Assembly: GCA_030040215.1 (NCBI GenBank)
Contig: JASHUD010000149.1
Location: 1 to 5,979, forward strand
From: Methylovirgula sp.
GTDB taxonomy: Bacteria > Pseudomonadota > Alphaproteobacteria > Rhizobiales > Beijerinckiaceae
Length of the DNA stretch: 5,979 nucleotides
Reading direction: 5' to 3'
Of this stretch, positions 5,678 to 5,979 are shown piece after piece. The position numbers and the translations under genes were made by a program. The notes under the pieces were generated by a model. That model was not told the origin of the DNA and searched no databases. It saw nothing but the letters and a program-made list of their open reading frames with translations. Numbering within the stretch: the stretch's first letter is position 1; each line of letters opens with the position of its first letter.

Positions 5678-5906
5678 ATGCTGATAAGCGGCACGCATCT
5701 CGATCTCAAAGGGCTCGAATGCCCGCTGCCCGTTCTGCGCACCCGCAAGGCGCTGCGCCGGCTGCGCCCGGGCGATCTGTTGATCGTCGAGTGCACCCGA
5801 TCCGCTCGCGCCGATAGACATCGTCCAATTGGCCCGGGAAATGGGCGGCGCAGTCGAACATAGCGCGGAGCATGGCGGCGTCCATGTATTTCACATCAGG
5901 GTATAA
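5678..5906 (+). pseudogene. tusA: TusA-family sulfur carrier gene with a one-base frameshift
   Basis: The first 40 codons from ATG 5678 give a typical TusA start: LDLKGLECPLPVLRTRKAL with the sulfur-carrying Cys15 in CPLP, then GDLLIVECT. The reading frame then leaves the family and stops at 5861-5863. Skipping one C at 5796-5798 restores the family sequence DPLAPIDIVQLAREMGG and a GGVHVFHIRV end, with TAA at 5904-5906. The repaired protein would be 75 residues, a normal TusA length. TusA proteins pass persulfide sulfur from cysteine desulfurases to tRNA thiolation and also affect molybdenum cofactor synthesis, which fits the mob neighbours. The start is 11 bases from the divergent mobB start, and the 3' end overlaps mobA by 11 bases. 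No clear ribosome binding site is visible. It may be a recent pseudogene, a sequencing error or, less likely, a programmed +1 shift at the CGA codon. Confidence 0.85.
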
Positions 5907-5979
5907 TGCCGTTGCGATCGCCTAGCATGCGGTCTGCCGCGACGAGATCGTCGGGCGTGTTGATGTTGAAGAACGGATC
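5896..5979 (-). CDS. mobA: Molybdenum cofactor guanylyltransferase MobA, C-terminal end (5' part outside the window)
   Basis: The last 27 codons are visible, from the right edge to TGA at 5898-5896. They begin DPFFNINTPDDLVAADRML, matching the conserved C-terminal FxNINTPEDL segment of MobA. MobA transfers GMP from GTP to molybdopterin, giving the guanine dinucleotide form of the cofactor. The catalytic N-terminal part lies beyond the window. The gene reads in the same direction as mobB, with 229 bases between the mobA stop and the mobB start, filled by the opposite-strand tusA-like gene. The call rests on a short but characteristic segment and on the adjacent mobB. Confidence 0.82.
   Translation of the reverse strand, partial: DPFFNINTPDDLVAADRMLGDRNGIIP

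Noticed and set aside
1..5979. CRISPR arrays, tRNA or rRNA genes, insertion sequences, attachment sites
   Set aside because: No regularly spaced repeats, no cloverleaf-like sequence, no transposase motif and no terminal inverted repeats with flanking duplications were found by eye.

Overview
The window looks like part of a high-GC alphaproteobacterial chromosome, probably Hyphomicrobiales or a related methylotroph-like or photoheterotrophic lineage. This is inferred from the GC-rich third codon positions, the bacterial-type metal-free formate dehydrogenase, and an alphaproteobacterial-style transporter of the oxalate/formate antiporter (OFA) family. The lineage cannot be fixed from sequence reading alone.

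Layout. (1) Positions 1-1328, plus strand: the C-terminal 441 residues of a membrane-anchored KAP-type P-loop NTPase, whose Walker A lies beyond the left edge. (2) 1441-2598, minus strand: a complete NAD+-dependent, metal-independent formate dehydrogenase with a TTG start. (3) 2599-2722: a compact divergent control region. A perfect GTATAT-N6-ATATAC dyad resembling a ModE (Mo-box) operator overlaps the -10 elements of both divergent promoters. (4) 2723-3145, plus strand: a single-domain ModE-like regulator without a molybdate-binding domain, preceded by a 12-codon upstream ORF that ends on its start codon. (5) 3146-3416: a 271-base leader or intergenic stretch with several dyads and a 16-codon ORF. 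(6) 3417-5060, plus strand: an OFA-type MFS transporter with an apparent fused thirteenth membrane helix. (7) 5086-5117: a perfect 13-bp stem between convergent genes. (8) 5124-5666, minus strand: mobB. (9) 5678-5906, plus strand: a TusA-family sulfur carrier gene broken by one extra base. (10) 5896-5979, minus strand: the last 27 codons of mobA.

How the genes may work together. The centre of the window reads as a formate module (formate oxidation plus a carboxylate transporter) under a ModE-like regulator. It sits beside molybdenum-cofactor genes: MobA and MobB make and handle the guanylated cofactor used by molybdenum-dependent formate dehydrogenases, and TusA-type proteins carry sulfur. 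The most interesting hypothesis is an isoenzyme switch. The metal-free enzyme would be repressed through the Mo-box-like dyad when molybdenum is available and released when molybdenum-dependent formate dehydrogenases cannot be made. The parts are visible in the sequence; the switch itself is inference. No RNA gene, insertion sequence or CRISPR array was seen.
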